This document shows positions 10,199 through 21,487 of a stretch of 64,000 nt of DNA, piece by piece. Source of the stretch: Azolla caroliniana. Lineage: Eukaryota > Polypodiophyta. The notes below the pieces were generated by a model. That model saw nothing but the letters and a program-made list of their open reading frames with translations. It was not told where the DNA came from and searched no databases. Within the stretch, counting starts at the first letter, position 1, and each line of letters begins with the position of its first letter. The stretch spans positions 12,338,001-12,402,000 of the forward strand of contig JBHGNT010000005.1 in the NCBI GenBank assembly GCA_043228905.1. Direction: 5' to 3'. A program made the translations under genes and the position numbers.

Positions 10199-10740
10199 AT
10201 GTACACCTGTTCCTCAAGCTCACCTTGCAGGAACGCATTCTTTACATCCATCTGATGTAAGTGCCACCCCTTTGCCGCAGCTACCGCGAGCAAAACACGG
10301 ACGGTCGTCATCTTCGCAACCGGCGCAAACATCTCATCGTAGTCGATGTCATGTTTCTGCGCGTAGCCTTTTGCCACTAACCGGGCCTTGTATCGGTTGA
10401 CTGAGCCGTCGGTGTTGTACTTGACCTTGTACACCCACCTACATCCGATCAGCTTCACACCCTTCGGTGCGTCAACCAGGTCCCAGGTCTCGTTTTCCGC
10501 CAATGCGTGCATCTCTTCCTCCATCGCGGTGCGCCAATTCGCGTCCTTAGCTGCTTCTTCATAGCTCTCCGGCTCACGCACTTCCGCTACATGGGTCATG
10601 TACGCATAATGATGCGTCATGTACTCGTTGTATCCGAACCGCACAACTGGGTTCTTCTGGTGGGTAGATCGGCATAATCGGTCATTAGCCGATGTCGAGG
10701 TCTTCTCGGCCGACGGACTTCGCTCTTGAAGACCCATCAC
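10199..10740 (-). pseudogene. Element A pol: N-terminal half of RT
   Basis: The minus-strand frame contains [49 protein letters not shown] and [20 protein letters not shown], the start of a copia reverse transcriptase. It ends exactly at the insertion of the young copia, and the matching continuation is at 3382-4792. The region upstream (about 10740-10856) is frameshifted relative to the integrase C-terminal region. Confidence 0.85.
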
Positions 10741-10855
10741 CGCTTCCCTCAGAGTCGGACTCGCGTCGGTCTAACTCGTTCCTATCCATGCCGGAATCTG
10801 ACACCTTCTTCTTCCCTTTCTCTTTGCGTGTAAGCCATCTCCTCGGCTTCCTGTG

Positions 10856-11998
10856 CTAGGAATGCACGGCCGAGTCTCCACTATTCGACGGCTCTTTGTC
10901 GGACTGGTCGAACCGACTCAGTCGTCCATTCGGTCCACTTAACCGAAACGAAATCGGACTCTCTTCGCGGGTCCCGATTTCAGGCTCATCTGGAGGCATC
11001 TCAGCCTCACTGACCTCATCGTCAGAACTCGGATTGGAGGTGAGGTCCGGAGTCGAAGGCAAGTACCAAGACGCGGACTCGTCAAACACAACATCACGGC
11101 TCACGCGCGCTTGTTTGGTGTGAGGGTTATAACACTTATAACCCTTCTGCTCGTCCGAGTAACCGACCAAGATACATTTCTCGGCCTTTGCATCCAGCTT
11201 CCTCCGTTTCTCCTTCGGCACATGCACATACACAATGCTACCAAAAACTCATAAGTGTCGCAAGTTCGGCTTCGTTCCGAAATATAGCTCATGCGCCGAC
11301 ACTTTGTCTCCGATCCGGTTCTAGATGTATACCGCAGTTCGTACCGCCTCGACCCAATAGAACTTGGGCAAGCTCTTTTCTTCCAGCATTGCCCACGCCG
11401 CTTCCACAACCGACCGATTTTTCCTCTCGGCCACGCCGTTTTGCTCCAGCGTGTATCTACAACTGAATTCGCGCCGAATTCCCATATGTTGTAGATAACC
11501 ATTGAATTGATTAGAAAAGTATTCTTTTCTGCCATCCGACCGCAGGCACTTGATCTTCCTTCCTGTTTCCGTTTCCACGAACCCTTTGAGATCCCGGAAA
11601 CAGTCGAAGACTTCGCTCTTCCTCTCAATGAGGTAGATCCAGGTGTGCCGCGTGTAGTCGTCGATGAAGGAGATGAAATATCGGCTCCCGCCAAGACTAA
11701 TGTTTTGTGTCAGCCCCCACACATTGGAGTGTATCAAGTCGAGCTTGTTCCGGCTCCGGTTACGCTCGTTTGGGAAGGGAAGTCGGTGTTGCTTCCCAAG
11801 CTGGCAGGCTTCGCAAATTTGTGCCTTCCGGCCACTAAATTTGGGCAATCCAAACACCACTTGTTTCGATTGCAAGTCCTGAAGCCGCTGGTAGTTGACG
11901 TGGCCTATCCGTTTGTGCCACAAGTCGATGTCCGACTCGACTTTTTGTCCCTTCGCGAACATTGCAGTGCCACCGTCAATAGAGTCGAGGATGAACAT
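10856..11998 (-). pseudogene. Element A pol: GAG-pre-integrase and integrase, frameshifted
   Basis: The 11321-11998 frame shows LWHKRIGHVNYQRL, a CEACQLGKQ zinc-binding part, the integrase core SFIDDYTRHTWIY, LRSDGRKEYFS where the second catalytic Asp lies (the usual DNGGEY is here DGRKEY), and QNGVAERKNRSVVEAA with the catalytic Glu. It stops at a TAG near 11321. The C-terminal piece with KCILVGYS and KGYKCYNP is in another frame at 10856-11233. The protein is broken. Confidence 0.82.
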
Positions 11999-12094
11999 CC
12001 TCCCATCTCTGCGCCTTTGCGCAATAACACGGCCTTCTTCCTCAATGAAGCACCCGAGATGTGTAAACCGAACCTGTATCCCCTGGTCGACGAT

Positions 12095-13230
12095 CTACCC
12101 GACCGACACTAGATTCTTCGTGATTGTCGGGACATGTAACACGTTCATAAGTTTCCCTTTTTGCCCGACATGGCTCAAGGGAACTTCACTGACATTCGTG
12201 ATCGGATGCGGAGTGTCGTCTCTAGTTGTGACTACTCCTGGTTGCGTCGGTTTCTCAAGATATGAGAACCACTCCTCGTGGCACGTCATGTGGTTTGACG
12301 CGCCGGAGTCGACGTACCACACCTCCTCCGACTTCGGGGTGATCTTCTTCATTGAGTTTGCTTCATGTCTCATCACGAAGACTGACCCCTTTTTCGGCTT
12401 CTCTAGATCCTTCGGCGTAGTGCGATCGTTGTCGATTTCCTTTGTCGGTCTGTCCAGAACTTGTTCTGGACCCGGTTCTCTCCAAATCAACGCGCTTTTT
12501 CCAGCACTCGCTCTCCCTGTGGCCTTTCTTGCCACAGTACCAGCATTTCTTGTCGGTTCTCGTCGCCTCGACTCCCCCTGTTTCCAGAGGGTCCTCTCTC
12601 CCCCCGTGTACAGCATCTTGCTGTCAGCATGCATGCTTGTCAACGCACCCGCGTGGTTCTTCTCTATAAGGAGCATCGACTGTAAGTCAAAGTACGACGG
12701 CGTATTCTCCTGTGTACACACAGCAGTTCGGAACGCTCCGAACTTTGACGCCAAACCCCCGAGACAGACCTGGACCATCTCACTTTCCTCGATGTTCACA
12801 TCGATGGAAGCTAAAGAGTCGCATATGTCCTTGATCTTCGAGGTATAGTCAACCACCGACAAATCGCGTTGTCGTAGGTTGCTCAACTCCTATCGGAGCT
12901 GAAGCTTCCTGGTTGTGGTGCTCGCAGTGAAGATCTTCTTCAAATTTTCCCATGCACCCTTCGGTGTTTTTGCATCCCGAACGTAGCTTAATAGTTGTTC
13001 GCCCACACAAGACGCGAAACAATACAGCACTCTGCTCGCCGATTGTTCCCACGCCAGGAAGTCTTTGTGTGTCAAATCGGGTGTTGTGTCATTTGCTCCA
13101 TCGACATAGCTCCGGTAACCGTGTCTGAGCAAGTACTGGTGCATCTTGTAGGACCAAGATGCGTTGTTGGTTCTGTCGAGCTTCTCCATCGGAAGCGAGC
13201 TAGCCATTCCTCTGTCCATCGGTTTTCTTG
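12095..13230 (-). pseudogene. Element A gag and protease, broken
   Basis: Gag begins near 13204 (MEKLDRTNNASWSYKMHQYL follows) and runs to an in-frame stop at about 12890. It resumes as LSVVDYTSKIKDICDSL...MVQVCLGGLASKF. The zinc knuckle (CWYCGKKGHRESEC, near 12495-12540) is in a shifted frame, so at least one frameshift lies on each side of it. The protease motif WYVDSGASNHMT is near 12300-12330 and the frame stops after NLVSVG at about 12095. This gag belongs to the UBN2_2 type shared with elements B and C. Confidence 0.82.
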
Positions 13231-13289
13231 TTCTTCTTCGTTGGTTTTCCTTCAAGCAAAGTTGACTGCAGAGGTTCTCAACCCTCGTG

Positions 13290-13715
13290 CTCTGATACCA
13301 TGAAAAGAATAGCGTGCGGAAGCAATATAGGAAACCAAACAACAGAAAATGCAGGTTTAATGGAAAGCTTAGGTTTGCACAGTACGCACGAGAGAGACAG
13401 AGAGAGAGTAAATACAAGAACTTAATTCAAAAATAATACTCGATCTGTACATCGTGTGTGTTCAATGAACACTTTTATACAAGTCCTTTTCGGACTGACA
13501 AAAGTACTAACAGTACTTCCATGCTCATTAAGGAGCCCCTACACTAACTCCCAAATATATTCCTTGCGGAATATCTTTCCAATGGCCTCTCGGTTTCTGC
13601 ACCGATCCGGCCTCCCTACGCACCGGTATCGATCCGGCCTAACCGATCGGTCCCAACCGATCCGGTCCTTGGCTTGCTCAGCCGATCTTGCCGATGTTGA
13701 GCTTGTCTCTCAACA
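13290..13715 (-). repeat. Element A PBS and 5' LTR (415 bp)
   Basis: The PBS complement is at 13290-13300 and the LTR spans 13301-13715. Relative to the left LTR it carries an additional block of about 55 bp near 13608-13665 made of CGATCCGG/CCGATC-type repeats. Either the left LTR lost the block or the right one expanded. Confidence 0.88.
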
Positions 13716-13805
13716 ATATTTCGGCAATATTACTTTCGGCTTTCGGCTATTCGGCCCCTTCCAGACTGCTTTCAGCCTTTCACACTTCATCCGGCCTTTC
13801 GTCCC

Positions 13806-14036
13806 TTTCGGCCACAATCATTGTGAAAATAACATCAAATCCATCAATTAGAGGAAGATTATTGATGAAATCCATAGAGATAGATGCCCATGGTTGAGTT
13901 AGAATCGGAAGAGGTTGTAAAAGACCATATGGGTGATGTCAGGGGCCTTTCCACGAGCACAAGAATCACAACTTTTGACAAATTTGACCTCTTGTGGCCA
14001 CCAAATAGTTTCTAAAGACAAGCTCTAGAGTCATTG
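13806..14036 (-). pseudogene. Ty3/gypsy integrase remnant (part 2)
   Basis: Minus-strand reading gives NYLVA (a decayed NYWWP), then WPQEVKFVKSCDSCARGKA with the CxxC of the integrase zinc finger. After a one-base frameshift it gives GLLQPLPI...WASISMDFI with the first catalytic Asp of the core. This is the typical plant Ty3/gypsy integrase. It continues across the inserted element B at 19463 and fades at about 13806, near element A. The rest of the gypsy element is not visible. Confidence 0.8.
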
Positions 14037-14496
14037 TGTAAAGAATCAGATATGATTCTTGTGTAGTGGAAGAGATGTGTGTTATGTGTGAGAGAGAAGA
14101 GATGAGAGAAGAGAAACACAAGATAGATAAGCTAGAGAAATGAAATACTTAAGAAGAAGAAGATGTATATTCACAAGTAGAATGAGAAGTACAAAATGTA
14201 GCATTACAAGGAGTCACGACCGACTTAGTATGAAGTATGAGGAGGGTGCTTTATATATAGTCACCCTCTCTCTTCATTAACTAACTAGAACAACCACTCT
14301 CTCTTGCCAGGGAATGTGAAGACTCATAGTCATGGGGAATATGTAACTCATTAGTTATGTGTCATAGAATATGATTCTATGACACATAGTTAATGTGTAG
14401 AGAGAGAGTAGTGGTGTGACTCTTGACCTTTGAGTAATCATATATTCTCAAAAGGTGTGTTCACACGTTGCACTATGGTGGGCGTGATTCTCAACA
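14037..14496 (-). repeat. Element B 3' LTR (460 bp) with perfect hairpin
   Basis: It starts TGTAAAGAATCAG and ends TTCTCAACA. It contains a 15-bp perfect inverted repeat (14356-14370 and 14374-14388, arms TATGTGTCATAGAAT) with a 3-nt ATG loop, and a TATA-like stretch TATATATAG near 14252-14260. It has about 24 bp not present in the right LTR. Confidence 0.9.
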
Positions 14497-15540
14497 CGCC
14501 CCCTCAAGCTCAACCCGGGTTGGTTCCTTTCGATTGATGTCCGCTTCGGTTGGTATCCGGTTCGGACGATCTCTAGTACGGCTCGTACCCAGTTCTCGCT
14601 TGTACTCCCCCTCAAGCTTGGCAAGTCATGGATCGTCAATCCAAGGTCTGACATGAATTGCTGAAGCTTGTCGGCTCCTAGGGCCTTGGTGAAAATGTCG
14701 GTTGTCTGAAGATTCATGTTGATGTGTAGAAGATCGACATCTTCGGCTTGAACACGCTCTCGAATGAAGTGGTAGTGCACTTCGATATGCTTTGTGCATG
14801 CATGGAACACCAAGTTCCAAGCCAGATATATACTACTCATGTTGTCGCAGTAAATGGGAGTCGGATCCTTGATGGGAACGCCCAAATCCTTCAAAATCCT
14901 CTTGAACCATACGGCTTCACATGCAGCTACGGTTGCGCCCCTATATTCGGCCTATGTACTCGAAAGTGCGACGGTAGGCTGCTTCTTAATACTCCAAGAT
15001 ATTGCTCTGCTATCGAGCGAGAAGACAAATCCAGAGATCGATTGTCGATCAGCTTTGTATCTAGCCCAATTGGCATCTATGTACCCTTCAAGTCAAATTT
15101 GTGTGGCTTATGCGTCAAGGATGTTGTAATCATTGTGCTACTCACGTATCGTAATACTCGCTTAGCGCAATCGAAATGGATATCTCGTGGAGTTTGCATG
15201 AATTGGCTAAGGAGGCCGACCGGATAGTTGAGGTCGGGTCGAGTGATCATGAGATAGATGAGGTTCCCGATCAGTTGTCGATATTGAGTCGGCTCGCACT
15301 CGTCTGTGCTGGAGTCGGCATCTAGTTTGAGGTTTCGATCGAGAGGGATTGTCACATATTTGCACTCTATCATCCCGAAGTTGTATCATAAGTTGAGAAT
15401 GTAGTGCCGTTGAGAGATCATAATGCCGGTCGGTATCCGAATTACTTCAATGCCTAGGAAGTAATGAAGTTCCTTCATGTTCGTCATCTCAAATTTGCTG
15501 GAGAGGAGGGATTTCACATTGTTGATGTCGACTAAACTTT
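14448..15540 (-). pseudogene. Element B pol: RT palm end and RNase H, broken
   Basis: The minus strand carries LIYLMITRPDLNYPVGLLSQFM (about 15200-15290), the RNase H region with ATVAACEAVWLKRILKDLG-like text, YCDNMSSIYLAWN and HIEVHYHFIRERVQ, and ends DIFTKALGADKLQQFMSDLGL. Stops and a frame change near 14950-15080 separate the pieces, so no functional RNase H remains. Confidence 0.78.
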
Positions 15541-15601
15541 CACCTCCAATGACTAGATCATCCACGTATAGAATGATGGCAATCGAGCTTCTAGAGTCAT
15601 T

Positions 15602-16486
15602 TCATACGTAGAGGGAGTTGTCAAATTTCGACATTCGAAAGCCGATTTGATGAGGATATTGTGTAATCTTCGAATGCCAAACACGGGGTGCTTGCTTGAG
15701 GCCATAGAGAGGCTTCTTGAGTTGGCACACGGCTTTCGGATGAGTATGTGATTCGAAGTCAGGTGGTTGTACCATGTACACCTCCTCTTCTAATTCGCCT
15801 TGAAGAAAGGCATTCTTGACGTCCATTTGGTGGAGGTACCACCCTTTCGTCACTGCGAGTGTGATCACGGTCCGCATAGTCATCATCTTTGCCACCGGGG
15901 CAAATGTCTCTTCGTAGTCGACTCCATGTATCTGTGTGTATCCTTTTCCTACGAGTCGAGTTTTGTAGCGGTTTAAGGAGCCGTTGGCGTTATACTTCAC
16001 CTTGTAGATCCATCTGCAATCGATCGCCTTCTTGTGCATTGAGTGGGGGACAAGATCCCATGTCTTGTTTTTGGAGAGTGCTTGCATCTCCTCATTCATC
16101 GCTTCAACCCATCTCGGGTCCTTCGCGGCTTCGGAAAACGATTCTGGCTCCCATGTTGTCGCTACCTTCATCATAAAGGCGTAATGGTACGCCATATAAT
16201 CGTTGTAGCCGAATCGGCTTACAGGGTTCTTTTCACGGGTAGATCGGAGGAGCTTCTCGTTTGCGGATACTAAGGCTTTCTTCGCTCCAATTTTCTGGAT
16301 TTCAAGGCCTTCGAACTCACTATCAAGGGAGTGAGTCGATTCGTTGCCGTCGAAGTGATCGTCTTCATACTCCAGCATTTTCGCCTTCCCTTTGTCCAGC
16401 TTCGAACTCGACCGAGATGTGCTTTGATCGCTCGGAGGCTCTTGTGGCCCACTAAGCCTTGTTGTAATCTGGCTTTCTTCCAACAT
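15602..16486 (-). pseudogene. Element B pol: RT N-terminal region
   Basis: An open stretch of 294 codons shows KNPVSRFGYNDYMAYHYAF, EPESFSEAAKDPRW, CRWIYKVKYN, FAPVAKMMTMRTV and [20 protein letters not shown], then CQLKKPLYGLKQAPRVWHSK. It ends before the YVDD region at a stop near 15602. This is the best preserved part of B. Confidence 0.82.
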
Positions 16487-16639
16487 GCGTGTGAGCCAAT
16501 CTTTGGCTTCTATCTCTATTTCGGCAGATTCCGGGTCAAGCGGAATCGGAGTCGAAGTTGTCTCTGGTGCGTACCAAGATGCGGACTCGTCGAAAATGAC
16601 ATCTCGACTTACTCAAGATTTTCGAGTTGAGGGGTTATA

Positions 16640-17513
16640 ACACTTGTACCCCTTTTGTTCCATTGAGTATCCTACGAGGATACATTTCTCTGACTTCGGG
16701 TCAAGCTTCTATCGCTTCTCGTCGGGGATGTGCACGTATGCAATGGAGCCGAATATCCGAACATGTGATAGGTCCCGCTTCTTTCCGAAAAACTTCTCAT
16801 GCGGAGTAAGTTCATGTACACCTTATGTCATACACCAATTCATGAGGTATACGACCGTGTTAGCCGCTTCTGCCCAAAATGACTTCGACAGGTGCTTTTC
16901 GTTCATCATGGCCCATGCTACTTCGAGGATGTGGTGATTCTTTTGTTCGGCCAATCCGTTTTGTTGTGGTGTATGTCGACACGAAAACTCTTGTTGAACT
17001 CCTTCTTTCCGTAGAAAAGCCGAAAATTCGTTGAAGAAGTACTCATTACCTCCATCCGACCGAAGACATCGTACATGTCAGCCCGTGGCTTTCTCGACTT
17101 CATTCTTAAATTTTTGGAAGTGTCCGAACACTTCGCTCTTTTGCCACATGGGGTAGATCCAGGTGTGCCTGGAGAAGTCGTCAATGAAGGCCACATAGTA
17201 TCGACATCCGCCAAATGTAGTCGTCTAAGCCGGACCCCATACATCGGAATGGATTACGTTGAGTACACCTTTGCTCACATTCCACTCCTTCATGCTGATG
17301 TTGCTTGCCGAATTGGTAAGCGTCACACACGCTTTTAATCTCTTTCTCCTTCAATGTCGGGAGCCCGATGACGACTCCTTTCAATTGCATTGCCTTGAGC
17401 TTTTGGAGTTTGATATTTCCAATCCGCTTGTGCCATAACTCTATGTCGGAATCCGATTTCACGCCCTTTGCGAACATGGCCGATTTCATTTCGTGCGAGT
17501 CGAGAATAAACAT
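16640..17513 (-). pseudogene. Element B pol: GAG-pre-integrase and integrase, frameshifted
   Basis: Fragments in different frames show MFILDSHEMKSAMFAKG, LWHKRIGNIKLQKLKAMQLKG and CDAYQFGKQH (17181-17513), then integrase core traces (16918-17244) and a C-terminal KCYNP/VGYS region around 16640-16690. At least three frame breaks are needed to connect them. Confidence 0.72.
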
Positions 17514-17585
17514 TCGGCCCTCTCTTCGTCCGCGAGTAATGACTCGGCCCTCTCTTCGTCCACGAGTAATGACTCGGCCCTCTTT

Positions 17586-18860
17586 TTAGATGAAGCAACC
17601 GCCTTGATTAAATTGTACTTGCATCCCTTGCTCAACAATTTGGCCTACAGAGACCAAATTCTTCGTAATGGTTGGTACATGCAAAACATTCTTAATAAAA
17701 GTTTGGTTACCTTCTTTGCCGAATGGGACATTGCCGATGTGTCGAATCGGATGTGTAGTGTCATCTTCGGTTTTGACATAGTCGGGTCGTTCCAGCTCTC
17801 GAAGTTCTCGGAACCATTCCTGATGAGACGTCATATGGTTCGAGGCACCGGAGTCGACGAACCACACGTCTTCCGAACCGGAGGCACTAGTTGAAGTAGA
17901 AGCCGACATAGAATTTGCTCTATGTCTCATCACAAACATTCTGCCATGATCGTCATAGTCAGAGTTGGTGGCATAATTTGTGAGTTGTCGGCTAGTGGAG
18001 GCTGACTCACGCATCTTCTTACGACCCTCTTCTTTGTGGTGACCGATTTTTCCGCAATATCCGCATTCAGCCGAGTTTTGTCGGCTCGGACTAGAATGGA
18101 AGCTCCCCCCTTCTTCCGAAGGTTCCTCGATGGCTTCCGTCTTGATGCAGAAATTGCGAGTTGTTTTCGTAAGTCGGGCCTCGTCCGCCTCGTCCTTGGC
18201 CGAATCAGCCTCTTCTTGCACAACCGCGTCCTCTTCCTCCGTCCGAGTGTGAGTAAAGCATGTGGCCTTCCGAGGCATTGCTCCTTCAAGTTGGTCGAAC
18301 ATGGTTTTCTTCAACCAACAACATGGATTGAAGATCGAAGAAGGAGGGCAGATTCTCCCTTGCTAATACGGTGGTCCTCATCGCGCCGAACTATGGTGCA
18401 AGGCCACCGAGGCATATTTGCACCATCTCATCATCGTCCACATTGACGCTTATCGAGCCGAGTGAGTCGCAAAGCTCCTTGATCTTCAAGGTGTAGCTCG
18501 TGATGGACATATCCCTTTGTTGGATGTTGTTCAACTCTTGGCGAAGTTAAAGCTTTCTCGCCATTGTGTTAGCGGAGAAAATCTTTCGTAGATTCTCCCA
18601 CGCTTCCTTTGGCGTCCCGGCTTCTCGAATGTAGCCGAGCATGTGGTCGTGAACACATGTAGCCACACAATACATCACTCGGCTTGCCGCTTGCTCTCAT
18701 GTTGCATAGTCAGCGTCTTTCGGGTCGGGTCGGTTTTCTTGTGCTCCTTTGATGTAACCCCAATAGCCTTGGCCGACAAGGTATTGGTGCATCTTGTACT
18801 CCTAGATGCAAAGTTGTTTCAATCTAGCTTCTCGCTAGGGAGAGTGCTCCCCATTTGAGT
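17586..18860 (-). pseudogene. Element B gag and protease, broken
   Basis: Gag starts near 18860 and is interrupted by stops up to 18314. A 242-codon frame (17586-18314) then covers the gag C-terminus, a zinc knuckle CGYCGKIGHHKEEG in which the fourth ligand Cys is replaced by Gly, the protease motif WFVDSGASNHMTSH and the trailing NVLHVPTITKNLVSVGQ. A direct repeat of about 30 bp (two copies near 17516-17580) lies just downstream and encodes duplicated Ser-Arg text on the other strand. Confidence 0.78.
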
Positions 18861-19015
18861 ATTCATTGTCGATGAAGATTTCTTCCTTCTTTTCTTTTCC
18901 TTCTCTCTCGAATACGAGCTATGTACTCGCACTACGATAACGATGGACTGGTTCTTCTCGAACATCAGCGTAGAACACAACACACGCGGATGGGCTAGAT
19001 TGAGCTACCAAACCG

Positions 19016-19462
19016 CTCTGATACCATGTAAAGAATCAGATATGATTCTTGTGTAGCGGAAGAGATATGTGTTATGTGTGAGAGAAAAGAGATGAGAGAA
19101 GAGAAACACAAGATAGATAAGCTAGAGAAATGAACTACTCAAGAAGAAGAAGATGTATATTCACAAGTAGAATGAGAAATACAAAATGTAGCATTACAAG
19201 GAGTCATGACCGACTTAGTATGAAGTATGAGGAGGGTGCTTTATATATAGTCACCCTCTACAACAACCACTCTCTCTTGGGGAATGTGAAGACTCATAGT
19301 CATGGGGAATATATAACTCATTAGTTATGTGTCATAGAATATGATTCTATGACACATAGTTAATGTGTAAAGAGTAGTGGTGTGACTCTTGACCTTTGAG
19401 TAATCATAGATTCTCAAAAGGTGTGTTCACACATTGCACTATGTTGAGCTTGATTCTCAACA
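19016..19462 (-). repeat. Element B PBS and 5' LTR (436 bp)
   Basis: The PBS complement CTCTGATACCA directly precedes the LTR start TG at 19027. The 15-bp hairpin is preserved here too (about 19326-19358). The LTR ends at 19462 and is followed by CATTG. Confidence 0.9.
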
Positions 19463-19585
19463 CATTGCAACACCAAAATGACTTGTTAAGAGTTGTTCAT
19501 GACAATCAGTCAAGATTTTAAGTTGGATAGGTCCATCGGGAACATAAATTAATCCATCATGAAAGAGGAGACCATCAATGAAGGA
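19463..19585 (-). pseudogene. Ty3/gypsy integrase remnant (part 1, zinc-finger start)
   Basis: On the minus strand: DGLLFHDGLIYVPDGP, then LKILTDCHEQLLTSHFGVA, the HHCC zinc-finger start of a gypsy integrase. The reading frame continues at 14036 on the other side of element B, so B inserted into this gene. No further gypsy sequence can be followed to the right. Confidence 0.78.
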
Positions 19586-19753
19586 AAATAAAAAATGAAA
19601 ATTTATCTAAGTTAAGATATGTGTGCGAGGATAAGACAAAGTTCAAAATATGGGAAAAGCAAACTTCAAAATGAGCAAGAAAATAGATATGTACATCCAC
19701 CATCTAAAAGCTCAAAAAGATAGATAGATAATCAAAAACTTGGAGATTTTTGG

Positions 19754-20245
19754 ATGTTGCTTGCCCCCATTACTATATGGTATATATGGACAACAAGGTG
19801 TACCAGGGTATTTTCAGCACACAAATGCCCCCTAGCTGAATCGATTAAGCTAATAATCTGGCACACATTAATAACTACACTAAGAGCTCAATATGAGCGG
19901 ATTGATGGTACTAATGATGCTGCAGAACTAATGAGGCTGAATTTTCGAAAGCGATGGCCGCAGCAAATGGAATGGATATACTATAGAAGTATGAAGTACC
20001 CAAATGGTTGTTCCCCCCTCCCATTAGATGGACGAGGGGCGTGAAAGACATGGCATGTGGGATAGTGAATGTAGGTGATGTGCATGAAAGGATGGCTAGA
20101 GCCATATGTGAAAGAGTAAGATAAATAAGCAAGATCTCTTGTGTAGGATAGGATTGTCTTGGCTCGGCCTTCCCGAGAAAGGGATCGACTTTGTGTATAT
20201 TTTAACTAAAGGAGTATATTCTTTTTTTGGTAAAAAAAAAGAAAG
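19754..20245 (+). pseudogene. LINE 3'-end fragment
   Basis: A short frame (19754-20044) with ITIWYIWTTRCTRVF and KLIIWHTLITTLRAQYERI resembles the region downstream of the zinc-binding domain at the end of plant L1-type LINE ORF2. It is followed by a 3' tail ending TTTTTTTGGTAAAAAAAAAG near 20222-20242, the usual form of plant LINE ends. No RT core is present, so this is a 5'-truncated copy. A similar piece lies at 21744-22190. Confidence 0.45.
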
Positions 20246-21480
20246 AAGATAGATAGATATATAGATATTCATTATTGTCCATGGAGATTAAATTTTAACT
20301 ATGCTATGGGACCAAAAGTGAAAGATTTTTACATAGCATGTGTGGAATTGAGTAGTAACTCTTCATGTTGATGAATTTCACTAAAGAACATTGCAAATTG
20401 AGAGTGCACATTGTGATTTTGATGATGGGTGAACCACAAACTCAAATGTCGTCAAAGGTAAACTCAAAATTGTTTAGGGAAAAAAATGCATTCTTAATGA
20501 GTCTTCTTACATGTGCCTCAACACTTTCTCTCACATAAAAGATAATATGGAGCTAAATTGTATGAAAGCTATGATGCAATTGGCGAACAAAGGAATGAGC
20601 TTCTAGCATGCATCGATAATTCAATTTCCTCATCCAAAGAAGAATATAATTCTTGGGTTTGGTGCAAACATATGTAGTAAGTATAAAGTGTGGAACACGA
20701 GTCTGTACATCTTTCCCACACTCTGATACACCAATTTTGCAAAAAGTCCTTATTCATGGAGAATCCATTGACGCATAAAAAGCAGATGTGATGGATGTGT
20801 CCCATTTTCCAAACCATTTCTTCATATCTTGTGTTCATCTAGACCCATATAATTTACTTTTACACGCCTTTCCATTTCTTTTGCTTGCTTCCCTTGTGAT
20901 TCTAGAAAATCAATGTGAGGCTTTTTTTTATCTTAATAATGTTTCAACTACCCTTTCTATCATATGATCATTGATGTAATGGGAAGTGATATGGCCTCAA
21001 GGAGCATGCATGACATTTGTAGCTTGAATTGAAGAAACTTCAAAAGAGAGTGGTTTCATAAATTTTCAATCTTTTTTTAGAGGGTTCGATTTCATTCGCA
21101 AGTCTTAAAATCAAATCATTAAAAAAAAAATTGTGGTTCGATTTGATTCTTAGTTTGTTAATAGGATATAACTCTTAACTTTATAAAGTTAATTCATGTT
21201 TAATAAATATTTCAAAAACGTCTTAACGTGACGTTCAAACTACAAACCATTAAGCCGACAATGGCTCAAACAGAGCCCACTGAGCCCTTGAACTCCCAAG
21301 TTGAATTGAACATGAACCAATCCATTTGTAAATATCGAAACCCAAACCAAACCATTTTTATCATCAAGCCATGGTTTTTGCAATTCAATTCAATTCAAAC
21401 AAAATCATTGCCGATTTCTACCCATGGATACACACTGGTGCTACCAAAGTGTCAATGGGGTGTTTCTTGAGAATGCATGC
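20246..21480. other. AT-rich intergenic DNA
   Basis: I see no protein motif, LTR end or structured RNA here. It contains short A/T runs and a TAGA microsatellite near 20250-20270. Confidence 0.4.
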
Positions 21481-21487
21481 ATGTACA

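Larger units (their letters stand above)
2755..13715 (-). mobile_element. Element A: degenerate Ty1/copia retrotransposon, interrupted by a younger copia
   Basis: The ends are two related LTRs (2755-3114 and 13301-13715). The PBS (CTCTGATACCA read on +) is at 13290-13300 and a pyrimidine-rich complement of the polypurine tract starts at 3115. The flanks are ATATC on the left and ATATT on the right, a 5-bp target duplication with one mismatch. On the minus strand the order is gag, protease, integrase, RT, RNase H, which is the Ty1/copia order. The complete 5.4-kb element at 4793-10193 lies inside its RT region. LTR divergence is about 17 substitutions over 360 aligned bases, counted by eye. 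The genes contain stops and frameshifts. Confidence 0.88.
14037..19462 (-). mobile_element. Element B: degenerate Ty1/copia retrotransposon
   Basis: LTRs at 14037-14496 and 19027-19462 are flanked by a perfect CATTG duplication (14032-14036 and 19463-19467). The PBS complement is at 19016-19026 and a CGCCCCCTC polypurine complement follows 14496. The interior shows gag, protease, integrase, RT and RNase H on the minus strand with several stops and frameshifts. LTRs differ by roughly 14 substitutions plus indels. It inserted into a gypsy integrase gene, whose two halves flank it. LTR ends and proteins resemble element C, so B and C are one family. Confidence 0.92.
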
